12,941 nucleotides of DNA from JBQTIP01 sp052388025. GTDB taxonomy: Bacteria; Actinomycetota; UBA4738; HRBIN12. A program made the position numbers and the translations under genes. Position 1 is the first letter of the stretch. Each line of letters begins with the position of its first letter. The notes below the pieces were generated by a model. The model ran no database searches and was not told the origin of the DNA. It saw only the letters and a list, made by a program, of their open reading frames with translations. The DNA lies in the NCBI GenBank assembly GCA_052388025.1, contig JBQTIP010000267.1, positions 1-12,941 of the forward strand. Direction: 5' to 3'. Shown here piece by piece: positions 1 to 5,738 of the stretch.

Positions 1-57
1 GCAGAGGAACCGGATGTGCCGCGCATCGTGGTCGCCGTCGAAGGCCACTGGGCATAG
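1..57 (+). CDS. Possible 3' end of an upstream gene (partial)
   Basis: The first 18 codons of frame 1 are open and end at a TAG at 55-57. They read as a peptide with a short hydrophobic strand (PRIVVAVEG) followed by HWA. The small gene at 67 begins 9 nt after this stop, consistent with tandem genes. The stretch is too short to assign to a family, and another frame is also open here, so its coding status is a guess from residue composition only. Confidence 0.3.
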   Translation, partial: AEEPDVPRIVVAVEGHWA

Positions 58-60
58 GCT
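55..60 (+). promoter_or_regulatory. Candidate -10 hexamer TAGGCT for the small gene at 67
   Basis: TAGGCT lies 6 nt before the ATG at 67 and fits the TAnnnT -10 pattern of leaderless transcripts in high-GC Gram-positives. No purine-rich ribosome site lies between it and the ATG. The same hexamer occurs at 3502-3507 before lepB. No clear -35 element is visible. The hexamer also contains the stop codon of the possible upstream frame, so coincidence is possible. Confidence 0.4.
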
Positions 61-66
61 GAACGG

Positions 67-246
67 ATGAGAGAACAGTCCGAGAACCCCGAACGCAAGC
101 CCTCCGGCCGCAACCGCCGGATTAGCCTGAACCCGCTCCCCTTTGAGGAGGCCGTGGGCGATCTCCTGAAGGTCAAGCCAGAGCCGAAGAAACGAGCCCA
201 GGGGCGGAAGAAGCCGACGGAGAAGAGGCGAGCCAAGAAAGCCTGA
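67..246 (+). CDS. Small highly basic protein, function unknown (59 aa)
   Basis: The frame runs from ATG 67 to TGA 244-246. The product has three parts: a polar, charged N-terminus (residues 1-17), a central segment containing SLNPLPFEEAVGDLLKVKP (about 19-37), and a C-terminal tail that is almost entirely Lys, Arg, Pro and Gly. The central segment looks like a short amphipathic helix after a proline turn, and the tail could bind nucleic acid or be disordered. There is no signal peptide or membrane segment. Small proteins of this style are often found next to toxin-like or phage-derived genes, but nothing here identifies a partner. A TAGGCT hexamer 6 nt upstream and a perfect 12-bp hairpin at its stop suggest a single-gene transcript, which supports it being real. 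I do not assign a function. Confidence 0.6.
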   Translation: MREQSENPERKPSGRNRRISLNPLPFEEAVGDLLKVKPEPKKRAQGRKKPTEKRRAKKA

Positions 247-271
247 GGGCGGTGGTTTCCCACCGCCCTCA
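244..271 (+). terminator. Hairpin terminator overlapping the stop codon of the small gene
   Basis: A perfect 12-bp inverted repeat (244-255 paired with 260-271, core GAGGGCGGTGG/CCACCGCCCTC) with a 4-nt TTTC loop begins at the TGA of the small gene. The stem is GC-rich. No U-tract follows on the plus strand; the next bases are AAAACC. It would therefore be the U-less hairpin type common in high-GC actinobacteria. It closes off the small gene from the molybdate operon. Confidence 0.65.
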
Positions 272-463
272 AAACCAACCTGAGACCCCAATAATGAGGA
301 CTCGGATCTGCTCATTCACATCATCGGCATGTTCGAGGCAAACTCTAAGTCCTAGACTCCCGAGATGAAAGGGCTGCTCCGCAACCGCCCCGCCCCGACA
401 CCTTAGTTAGTTTGTCAAAGGGATAAGTACCGATATTCCTAGCGCTGTCGGCTCCTAAAACTG

Positions 464-469
464 TATCCT
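464..469 (+). promoter_or_regulatory. Candidate leaderless promoter of the molybdate operon (TATCCT)
   Basis: TATCCT lies 7 nt before the GTG at 477 and there is no ribosome-binding site, so transcription would start at or near the start codon. The 206-nt gap at 271-476 contains no convincing gene. It also holds an alternative pair, TTGTCA at 412-417 and TATTCC at 434-439, spaced 16 nt. A binding site for the self-encoded HTH-Mop regulator would be expected in this gap, but I see no strong dyad that could be called an operator. Confidence 0.4.
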
Positions 470-476
470 GCACTCC

Positions 477-869
477 GTGGAAGAAACCTATCGGATCGGG
501 GAGGCGGCCGAGATCCTCGGCGTACGGGTCGAGACCGTCCGCCGGTGGGAGCGCGACGGCAAGATCGCCGCCTCACGGACCCCAGGGGGCCAGCGGCGGA
601 TCCCGGCGTCTGAGGTCGCTCGGCTCCTCACCGAACGGCGAACATCGCAGCCGCCGATTGCCGCCGGCAGCGCTAGGAACCGGTTCCCCGGGGTCATCAC
701 AACCGTGAAGCGCGACAAGCTGGCCGCGACGGTCGAGATCCTCGCCGGTCCCCATCGCATCCTCGCGTTCATCACCCGAGAGGCCGCCGACCAGATGGGG
801 CTGCGTCCCGGGATGCACGCCGTCGCAACAGTCAAGGCCACAAGCGTGATGGTGGACGTGCCCGAATGA
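477..869 (+). CDS. Molybdate-responsive regulator: helix-turn-helix plus Mop/TOBE domain
   Basis: This 130-aa protein has two domains. Residues 4-51 are a MerR/BldC/excisionase-type helix-turn-helix: RIGEAAEILGV, then TVRRWERDGKI, then the wing TPGGQRRIP. Residues about 66-129 are a single Mop (TOBE) domain, the roughly 65-residue fold that binds molybdate or molybdopterin, beginning RNRFPGVITTV and ending VKATSVMVDV. This architecture is known in actinobacteria and would replace ModE: the Mop part senses molybdate and the HTH part binds DNA. GTG 477 is chosen because it immediately precedes the HTH and has a TATCCT hexamer 7 nt upstream. The stop overlaps the modA start (ATGA), so it is the first gene of the molybdate operon and probably autoregulates it. 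Domain calls are confident. That it represses when molybdate is abundant is inference. Confidence 0.88.
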   Translation: MEETYRIGEAAEILGVRVETVRRWERDGKIAASRTPGGQRRIPASEVARLLTERRTSQPPIAAGSARNRFPGVITTVKRDKLAATVEILAGPHRILAFITREAADQMGLRPGMHAVATVKATSVMVDVPE

Positions 870-1624
870 AACGCGCCCTCGCGTCACTAGTCTTCCTCAT
901 ACTAGTAGTGTCCGCATGCTCCAGCGGCCCGTCCGAGGAACAGGAGCTCACGGTCTTCGCGGCCGCGTCCCTCACCGAGGCGTTCGGCGAGATCGGCCGA
1001 CGGTTCGAGCAGGAGCACCCGGGCGTCACCGTCACGTTCAACTTCGACGCCTCGGACTCGCTCACGACGTCGATCCTGTCGGGGGGCGCCGCCGACGTGT
1101 TCGCCTCCGCCAGCAGCAGGTGGATGGAGGAGGTCGCCAGTGATCCGGGAGTGCGCCACGAGACCGTGTTCGCCCGGAACCGGCTCGTGGTCATCGTCCC
1201 CATCTCCAACCCGGCCGGGATCGACGAGCTGCGCGACTTGGCTGATCGAGGCGTGAAGCTCGTCCTGGCGGCGGAGGGCGTACCGGCGGGCGATTACGCA
1301 CGCGATGTCCTCGCCGCCGCCGGCATCGGCGAGGCGGCCGAGGCAAACGTCGTGTCGAACGAGCAGGACGTGAAGGGCGTGGTCCAAAAGGTACTGCTCG
1401 GCGAGGCCGATGCCGGCATCGTCTACGCCACCGACCTCACCGACGAGGTCGTGGGCCGGGTCCACGCTGTCGAGATCCCCGAGGCGCTGAACGTGATCGC
1501 GACGTACCCGATCGCCGTACTCGAAGGCGCGGAGCATCCGGACCTGGCGGAGACCTTCATCCGGTACTTGCTTGGGCCCGGGCAGGCCGTCCTCGCGAGC
1601 CACGGCTTCCTTCCGCCCGATTGA
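866..1624 (+). CDS. modA: Molybdate ABC transporter substrate-binding lipoprotein ModA
   Basis: This 252-aa protein captures molybdate (and likely tungstate) outside the membrane and passes it to ModB. Residues 1-17 are a lipoprotein signal peptide with lipobox VSAC and the anchored cysteine at 18. The mature part opens with LTVFAAASLTEAF (28-40), the typical ModA first strand, where Ser35 matches a known oxyanion ligand. The segment around FDASDSL (60-66) supplies the second serine ligand. VPAGDYA (139-145) and the Tyr187 region (AGIVYATDL) match the distal-lobe ligands. Length is normal for the family. ATG 866 overlaps the regulator stop by 4 nt, implying translational coupling. Phosphate- or sulfate-binding relatives are less likely because modB and a Mop-containing ModC follow directly. 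Confidence 0.95.
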   Translation: MKRALASLVFLILVVSACSSGPSEEQELTVFAAASLTEAFGEIGRRFEQEHPGVTVTFNFDASDSLTTSILSGGAADVFASASSRWMEEVASDPGVRHETVFARNRLVVIVPISNPAGIDELRDLADRGVKLVLAAEGVPAGDYARDVLAAAGIGEAAEANVVSNEQDVKGVVQKVLLGEADAGIVYATDLTDEVVGRVHAVEIPEALNVIATYPIAVLEGAEHPDLAETFIRYLLGPGQAVLASHGFLPPD

Positions 1625-1626
1625 CC

Positions 1627-2412
1627 ATGAAAGCGCTCGTCGGCAGGACGTCGCCGATCGTCGTCGCTCTGGCCGGGCTCGGCCTCGCATTCGTCGTGCT
1701 GCCGGTCGCCGGCCTGCTCGTTCGCGCGCCGTGGTCGGACACGGGCGGGGGACTCGCCGGCTCGGCGGCGTGGACGGCGCTCCGGCTGTCGATCGTGGTC
1801 TCCACCGCGGCGGCGCTCGTTACGCTCGGTCTGGGCTTCCCGCTCGCTTGGGTGCTGGCTCGGGCCCGGTTCGCCGGACGGTCGCTCGCACGGGCCTTCG
1901 TCATCCTGCCGCTCGTGCTCCCACCGGTGGTCGGCGGGGTCGGGCTGCTCACGGCGCTCGGGCGCAACGGGATCGTCGGACGGTATCTGGCTCCCCTCGG
2001 CGTCGAGCTGCCGTTCACGACTGCGGGCGCGATCGTCGCAGCGGCCTTCGTCTCGATGCCGCTTATGGTCCTCGCGGTCGAGGCGGGTCTTCGCTCGCTC
2101 GACCCTCGGCTCGAGCAGGCCGCAGCGACGATGGGGGCCTCGCGCTGGTACACGTTCCGGCGGGTAACCCTGCCGCTCCTTCGCCCGCAGATCGTCGCCG
2201 GGCTGGTGCTGTCGTGGGCCCGGGCGCTTGGGGAGTTCGGGGCCACCATAACGTTCGCCGGGAACCTCGAGGGGCGCACGCAGACGCTTCCGCTCGCCGT
2301 GTTCGAGACTCTCCAGACAGATCCGGGCGGAGCGATTATCGTCTCGCTGCTGCTGGTCGCGCTTTCGGTCGCTGTGCTGGTCGCTCTCCGCGAGCGGTTC
2401 CTGCCACGATGA
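1627..2412 (+). CDS. modB: Molybdate ABC transporter permease ModB
   Basis: This 261-aa inner-membrane permease forms the molybdate channel as a homodimer. Hydrophobic segments lie at about 10-32, 48-78, 90-111, 132-153, 188-205 and 237-254. Residues 163-182 hold the EAA loop (EQAAATMGASRWYTFRRVTLP) that docks on the ATPase. The conserved ALGEFGATI stretch follows at about 204-212, typical of ModB/CysT permeases. ATG 1627 lies 2 nt after the modA stop and is preferred to an in-frame TTG at 1621 that would overlap modA. Its own stop overlaps the modC start (ATGA). The order and the Mop-containing ATPase favour molybdate over sulfate. Confidence 0.94.
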   Translation: MKALVGRTSPIVVALAGLGLAFVVLPVAGLLVRAPWSDTGGGLAGSAAWTALRLSIVVSTAAALVTLGLGFPLAWVLARARFAGRSLARAFVILPLVLPPVVGGVGLLTALGRNGIVGRYLAPLGVELPFTTAGAIVAAAFVSMPLMVLAVEAGLRSLDPRLEQAAATMGASRWYTFRRVTLPLLRPQIVAGLVLSWARALGEFGATITFAGNLEGRTQTLPLAVFETLQTDPGGAIIVSLLLVALSVAVLVALRERFLPR

Positions 2413-3488
2413 CCCTCGACGTCGACATCCGAACCCGGCGCGGGAACTTCGAGCTGGAGGCGGCCTTCGCCGCGCGACCCGGCGAGACCGTCGCGCTGCT
2501 CGGCCCGAACGGCGCGGGCAAGTCGACGCTCGTGGCGACGCTCGCGGGGCTCCTGCCGCCGGAAGCCGGCCGCGTAACGCTGGACGGCAAGGTGCTGGAC
2601 GACGCCGCGACCGGGCACCACGTGGCCCCGGAGGACCGCCCCGTCGGAGTGGTCTTCCAGGACGGGGTGCTGTTCCCGCATCTCTCCTCGCTGGAGAATG
2701 TGGCCTTCCCGCTCCGAGCGCGCCGGGTCGCGAAGGACGAGGCACGGGAGCGGGCCATGGAGCTTCTCGACCGCCTCGGCGTGGCGGGGCGGTCCGCGGC
2801 CCGACCGGCCGAGATCTCCGGAGGCGAGGCGCAGCGCGTCGCCCTCGCCCGAGCCCTGGTCCACCGGCCGCGGCTGCTGCTCCTGGATGAGCCGCTCGCA
2901 TCGCTCGACGTACAGGCCCGGAGCCTGATCCGGGGGCTCGTCAAACGCGCGCTCGCCGACTTCCCGGGGGTGCGCCTGCTGATCACGCACGACCCTGTGG
3001 AGGCGATGACGCTCGCGGACCGGCTGGTGCTCCTCGAGGGTGGGGAAATCACGCAGCAAGGCACGGCGGCCGAGATCCGCGACGCGCCCCGCACGCCTTA
3101 CGCGGCGGAGCTCGTCGGCCTGAACCTGTTCTCCGGCCGGCTGAAGCCGCTCGATGAGGGGGCGGGGCGGATCGCGACGGCCGACGGCGAGGTGATCGTC
3201 GCTTGGCCGGCGGGCGTCGAGGAGCCGGTCGAGGACGTCATCGGGCTGTTGCGGCCGGTCGACGTCTCGCTCCACGTCGCCCACCCGGAGGGGTCGGCTC
3301 GGAACGTGGTCCGGGGGACCATCGCGTCGATCAGCCTGGAGGGCGAGCGGGCGCGGGTCCGGCTCGCATCCTCGCCGCCGCTCGTGGCGGAGGTGACCCT
3401 CGGATCGGTGTCCCGCCTGGGACTCGTCGAAGGGGCTTCGGCGTGGGCCTCCTTCAAGGCGGTTGAGGTGCGCGTCGTGGTTCCCTGA
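2409..3488 (+). CDS. modC: Molybdate ABC transporter ATP-binding protein ModC
   Basis: This 359-aa ATPase powers ModAB. It has Walker A GPNGAGKS (32-39), Q-loop Gln84, a signature ISGGEAQR (136-143, Ile in place of the usual Leu), Walker B ending LLLLDEP with Asp160 and Glu161, D-loop ASLD (164-167) and switch His194. The last roughly 70 residues, after LRPVDVSL, form one Mop/TOBE domain (about 290-359). This is the hallmark of ModC and lets it sense cytosolic molybdate and inhibit transport when it is abundant. Start ATG 2409 overlaps the modB stop; the frame stays open upstream but only as a shadow inside modB. It is the last gene of the operon, and lepB starts 27 nt later behind its own promoter-like element. 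Confidence 0.95.
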   Translation: MTLDVDIRTRRGNFELEAAFAARPGETVALLGPNGAGKSTLVATLAGLLPPEAGRVTLDGKVLDDAATGHHVAPEDRPVGVVFQDGVLFPHLSSLENVAFPLRARRVAKDEARERAMELLDRLGVAGRSAARPAEISGGEAQRVALARALVHRPRLLLLDEPLASLDVQARSLIRGLVKRALADFPGVRLLITHDPVEAMTLADRLVLLEGGEITQQGTAAEIRDAPRTPYAAELVGLNLFSGRLKPLDEGAGRIATADGEVIVAWPAGVEEPVEDVIGLLRPVDVSLHVAHPEGSARNVVRGTIASISLEGERARVRLASSPPLVAEVTLGSVSRLGLVEGASAWASFKAVEVRVVVP

Positions 3489-3501
3489 CACCCGGCGCGG
3501 G

Positions 3502-3507
3502 TAGGCT
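3502..3507 (+). promoter_or_regulatory. Candidate leaderless promoter of lepB (TAGGCT)
   Basis: TAGGCT lies 8 nt before the GTG at 3516, inside the 27-nt gap after modC. It fits the TAnnnT pattern seen before the genes at 67 and 477. The bases between it and the start are pyrimidine-rich, with no Shine-Dalgarno. This suggests that lepB is transcribed independently of the molybdate operon, although read-through from modC is also possible. Confidence 0.5.
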
Positions 3508-3515
3508 CTCTCCTC

Positions 3516-4172
3516 GTGGAAACGGAAGCCAGGGAGTCCTCAGAAGTCTCCCCGCAGCCAGGCCCGGAGGAAGAGAAGAAGAAGCGCGGCCGGACGCTCC
3601 GGGGGCTTCCGGTCCTCGTTCTGGTCAGCCTCCTCATGGCGCTCCTCCTCAAGACGTTCCTCGTCCAGGCCTTCTTCATCCCCTCGGGCTCGATGGTGCC
3701 CACCCTGGAGACCGGGGACCGCGTGCTGGTGAACAAGGTCGTCTATCACCTCCGCGACATCCACCGGGGCGACGTGATCGTCTTCCGCGACCCGACTCCC
3801 GAGGACGCCTCCAACCGGAACGCGATCGAGGCCTTCCTCCACTGGCTGACGGAGGGGCTCGGCTTCACGCAGCCGGAGGATGAGGACTTCATCAAGCGCG
3901 TCATCGGGCTGCCGGGCGAGACTCTGCAGGCGCGCGGCGGGGTCGTCTACGTGAACGGCGAGCCGATCGACGAGCCGTACCTCGCGCCGTCGACCAGGAC
4001 CGAGGACTTCGGCCCGGTCGCGGTTCCGGCGGACAGCATGTTCATGATGGGCGACAACCGCGGAAGTTCCATCGACTCCCGCGGCAGCCTCGGTTTCGTG
4101 CCGATGGACAAGGTGGTGGGCGAGGCCTTCGTCATCATGTGGCCGCCGTCGCGGCTCGGCCTCATCCACTGA
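3516..4172 (+). CDS. lepB: Type I signal peptidase
   Basis: This 218-aa membrane peptidase removes signal peptides from secreted proteins on the outer face of the cytoplasmic membrane. The N-terminus (1-30) is a charged cytosolic tail with an EEEKKKRGR cluster, followed by one membrane helix (about 31-54). Box B, PSGSMVPTL, places the catalytic Ser at 59. Box D, FIKRVIGLPGE, places the general-base Lys at 127. Box E, GDNRGSSIDSR, lies about 20 residues before the C-terminal region. An insert of roughly 30 residues between GDVIVFRDP and the Lys (about 94-124) is common in actinobacterial enzymes. GTG 3516 is chosen because it gives a complete cytosolic tail and sits 8 nt after a TAGGCT hexamer. 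The gene is convergent with the ABC operon, leaving 37 nt between the two stops. Confidence 0.95.
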   Translation: METEARESSEVSPQPGPEEEKKKRGRTLRGLPVLVLVSLLMALLLKTFLVQAFFIPSGSMVPTLETGDRVLVNKVVYHLRDIHRGDVIVFRDPTPEDASNRNAIEAFLHWLTEGLGFTQPEDEDFIKRVIGLPGETLQARGGVVYVNGEPIDEPYLAPSTRTEDFGPVAVPADSMFMMGDNRGSSIDSRGSLGFVPMDKVVGEAFVIMWPPSRLGLIH

Positions 4173-4209
4173 GCGGGTCCGGTTCCCGGGGTCGTGCCCG
4201 CGGCGAGGG

Positions 4210-4929
4210 TCAGGTGACAGACGCGGCCTCGGCGGCCTCGGAGGCCACCCGGCCGTCCCGAATGGCCAGGACCCGATCCACGTGCTTCAGGAACTCGCGG
4301 CTGTGCGTCGCCACGAGGCACGAGGCGCCCCGGCCGGCCACCCACCGGAACGCGCGGAAGACGGTGCTCGCCCACTCCGCGTCCTGATGCCCGGTCGGCT
4401 CGTCGGCGAGCAGCAACTTGGGCAGGAGGATCATGGCCCGGGCGACCGCCGTCCGCTGCTGCTCGCCTAGGGAGAGCTCGGCGGGCTGACGCTCCGCGTA
4501 TTGTTCGAGCCCGAACCCGGAGAGCAAACGCGTCACCCACCGCTCACCCGCCTCGTCGAGCCGGCCGGCCAGGCGAAGCGGCAGCCCGACGTTCTCCTTC
4601 ACCGACAGCTCCTCCATCAACCCGAGCGCCTGGGGGACGACCGCGAGGTCCCGCCAGGGCCGGTCCTCCGGACGTGCCTCCCCGTCCGCGGCCCACGCCA
4701 CCTCGCCCCGGTCCGGGTGCTCCCAACCGCACAGCACGTTGAGCAGCGTGGTCTTCCCCGACCCGGACGGCCCCACCAGCGCCACCACCTCGCCGGACCG
4801 CAGATCGAATCCGGCCCCCTGAAGGGCGTGGACCTCCTCCGGCCCCCTGCGGTAGGACTTGTGGACGTCCCGCGCCTCGAGGAGGAGCGGCCGGGCCGCC
4901 GTCTCGCCGGTCCGCACGCCGGCGGTCAT
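4210..4929 (-). CDS. ABC transporter ATPase, MacB/LolD-like, second of a pair
   Basis: This 239-aa ATPase has Walker A GPSGSGKT (53-60), Q-loop Gln100, signature LSLGEQQR (152-159), Walker B LLLADEPTG with Asp176 and Glu177, and switch His209. The Walker B followed by PTG and the short length place it among the MacB/LolD/FtsE-type ATPases that serve FtsX-like permeases. The signature has Leu in place of the first Gly (LSLGE versus LSGGE), and the D-loop reads GHQD rather than SALD. ATG 4929 is chosen because it overlaps the stop of the upstream ATPase by 4 nt and directly precedes the domain; the frame is open further upstream, but only as a shadow. It is the last gene of the operon. It probably pairs with the upstream ATPase to form a heterodimer under the two permeases. 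Confidence 0.9.
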   Translation of the reverse strand: MTAGVRTGETAARPLLLEARDVHKSYRRGPEEVHALQGAGFDLRSGEVVALVGPSGSGKTTLLNVLCGWEHPDRGEVAWAADGEARPEDRPWRDLAVVPQALGLMEELSVKENVGLPLRLAGRLDEAGERWVTRLLSGFGLEQYAERQPAELSLGEQQRTAVARAMILLPKLLLADEPTGHQDAEWASTVFRAFRWVAGRGASCLVATHSREFLKHVDRVLAIRDGRVASEAAEAASVT

Positions 4930-5738
4930 GGGGGCGTGATCCTCACTTCGTCCTCCAGGACCTCGATGTCCGCCCGGTGGTCGGGGAACATCTTGAGCGC
5001 CGCGGGTGGAAGCTGGATCCGGCCGGCGGCATCGATCACCGACAGCGAGCGATCCTCCCGGGTCTCGGCCTCGAGCGCCCCGTGTCGCAGGAACAGCGTG
5101 CGATCCGCCACCTTCACCGCCGCCGGATCGTGCGTCGCGACGACGAACGAGGAGCCCTTCGACGCGAGGGCCTTGATCGCCCCGAGCAGGGCCGCCCCAG
5201 AGGTGCTGTCCAACTCCGCCGTGGGCTCGTCGGCCACGACGAGGGCCGGTGATCCGATCACGGCCTGGGCGAACGCCAGCCGCTGCTGCTCGCCACCAGA
5301 GAGCTGGCGCGGCAGGTGGTCGCGACGGTCGGCGATGCCCAGGCTCTCCAGCAACTGATCGGTTCCCGCGGCCCAGCTGAGGCCGCGTAGGCGGGCGGCG
5401 AGCCTCAGGTGCTCCGCGACGCTCAGATGCGGAATCAAGTTGTCGGCCGGGCGCTGGAACACGTAGCCGAGCAGCCGGCGGCGGATCTGGCGCAGGCGGC
5501 CCGCCGAGAGGCCGGAGATCTCCGTCTCCCCCACCCGCACCTGTCCCGCCGTTGCCCGGTCGAGGCCGGCCAGGATCCGAAGGAGCGACGACTTCCCCGA
5601 CCCCGACGGTCCGACCACCGCCGTGACCGCCCCGGCCGGGAACGTCGCGTCGATCCCCTTCAGCGCGTTCACCTCGCCGGTCGCCGTCCAATAGATCTTC
5701 ACCACACCTGTGCAGCTCGCCGCCAGGTCATCCAGCAA
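4926..5738 (-). CDS. ABC transporter ATPase, MacB/LolD-like, with an AbrB-like C-terminal tail
   Basis: This 270-aa ATPase has Walker A GPSGSGKS (43-50), Q-loop Gln95, canonical signature LSGGEQQR (146-153), Walker B LVVADEPTAELD with Asp170 and Glu171, and switch His203. After the ATPase core, residues 231-270 form an extra module starting SLSVIDAAGRIQLPPAAL and ending DEVRITPP. This follows the pattern of a SpoVT/AbrB swapped-hairpin domain (D-x-x-GRI-x-LP, helix, then a strand pair). Similar GR-x-QLP tails occur on some actinobacterial ATPases of this type, so it is probably a dimerisation or regulatory tail rather than a DNA binder. The start is TTG 5738: a GAGGTG Shine-Dalgarno lies 7 nt upstream inside the 3' end of the permease gene, and the two genes overlap by 11 nt. 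Its stop overlaps the next ATPase (ATGA). Confidence 0.92.
   Translation of the reverse strand: MLDDLAASCTGVVKIYWTATGEVNALKGIDATFPAGAVTAVVGPSGSGKSSLLRILAGLDRATAGQVRVGETEISGLSAGRLRQIRRRLLGYVFQRPADNLIPHLSVAEHLRLAARLRGLSWAAGTDQLLESLGIADRRDHLPRQLSGGEQQRLAFAQAVIGSPALVVADEPTAELDSTSGAALLGAIKALASKGSSFVVATHDPAAVKVADRTLFLRHGALEAETREDRSLSVIDAAGRIQLPPAALKMFPDHRADIEVLEDEVRITPP

Noticed and set aside
331..337. GTTCGAG, resembling a tRNA T-loop
   Set aside because: The flanking bases do not form a T-stem, and no acceptor or anticodon arm can be drawn around it.
294..368. 24-codon open frame in the gap before the molybdate operon
   Set aside because: It is short, has no ribosome site, and its composition does not suggest a leader peptide.
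1572..2408. Upstream extension of the modC frame
   Set aside because: The frame is open but overlaps modB, and the translated residues are shadow-like. The ATG at 2409 overlaps the modB stop and starts directly before the ATPase fold.
1557..3491. Long minus-strand open frame opposite modB/modC
   Set aside because: Its composition is shadow-like (Arg, Pro, Ser rich) and it lies antisense to unmistakable ModB and ModC.
4173..4209. Possible bidirectional terminator between lepB and the ABC operon
   Set aside because: Only short GC-rich pairings (CCGG-ttc-CCGG; GCGGG/CCCGC) are visible, with no U-tract, so I do not list it as a feature, though a terminator is expected between convergent genes.
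4930..5691. Upstream extension of the second ATPase frame
   Set aside because: It lies within the first ATPase gene in another frame and is Gly/Arg-rich. The ATG at 4929 gives a normal-length ATPase with an ATGA overlap.
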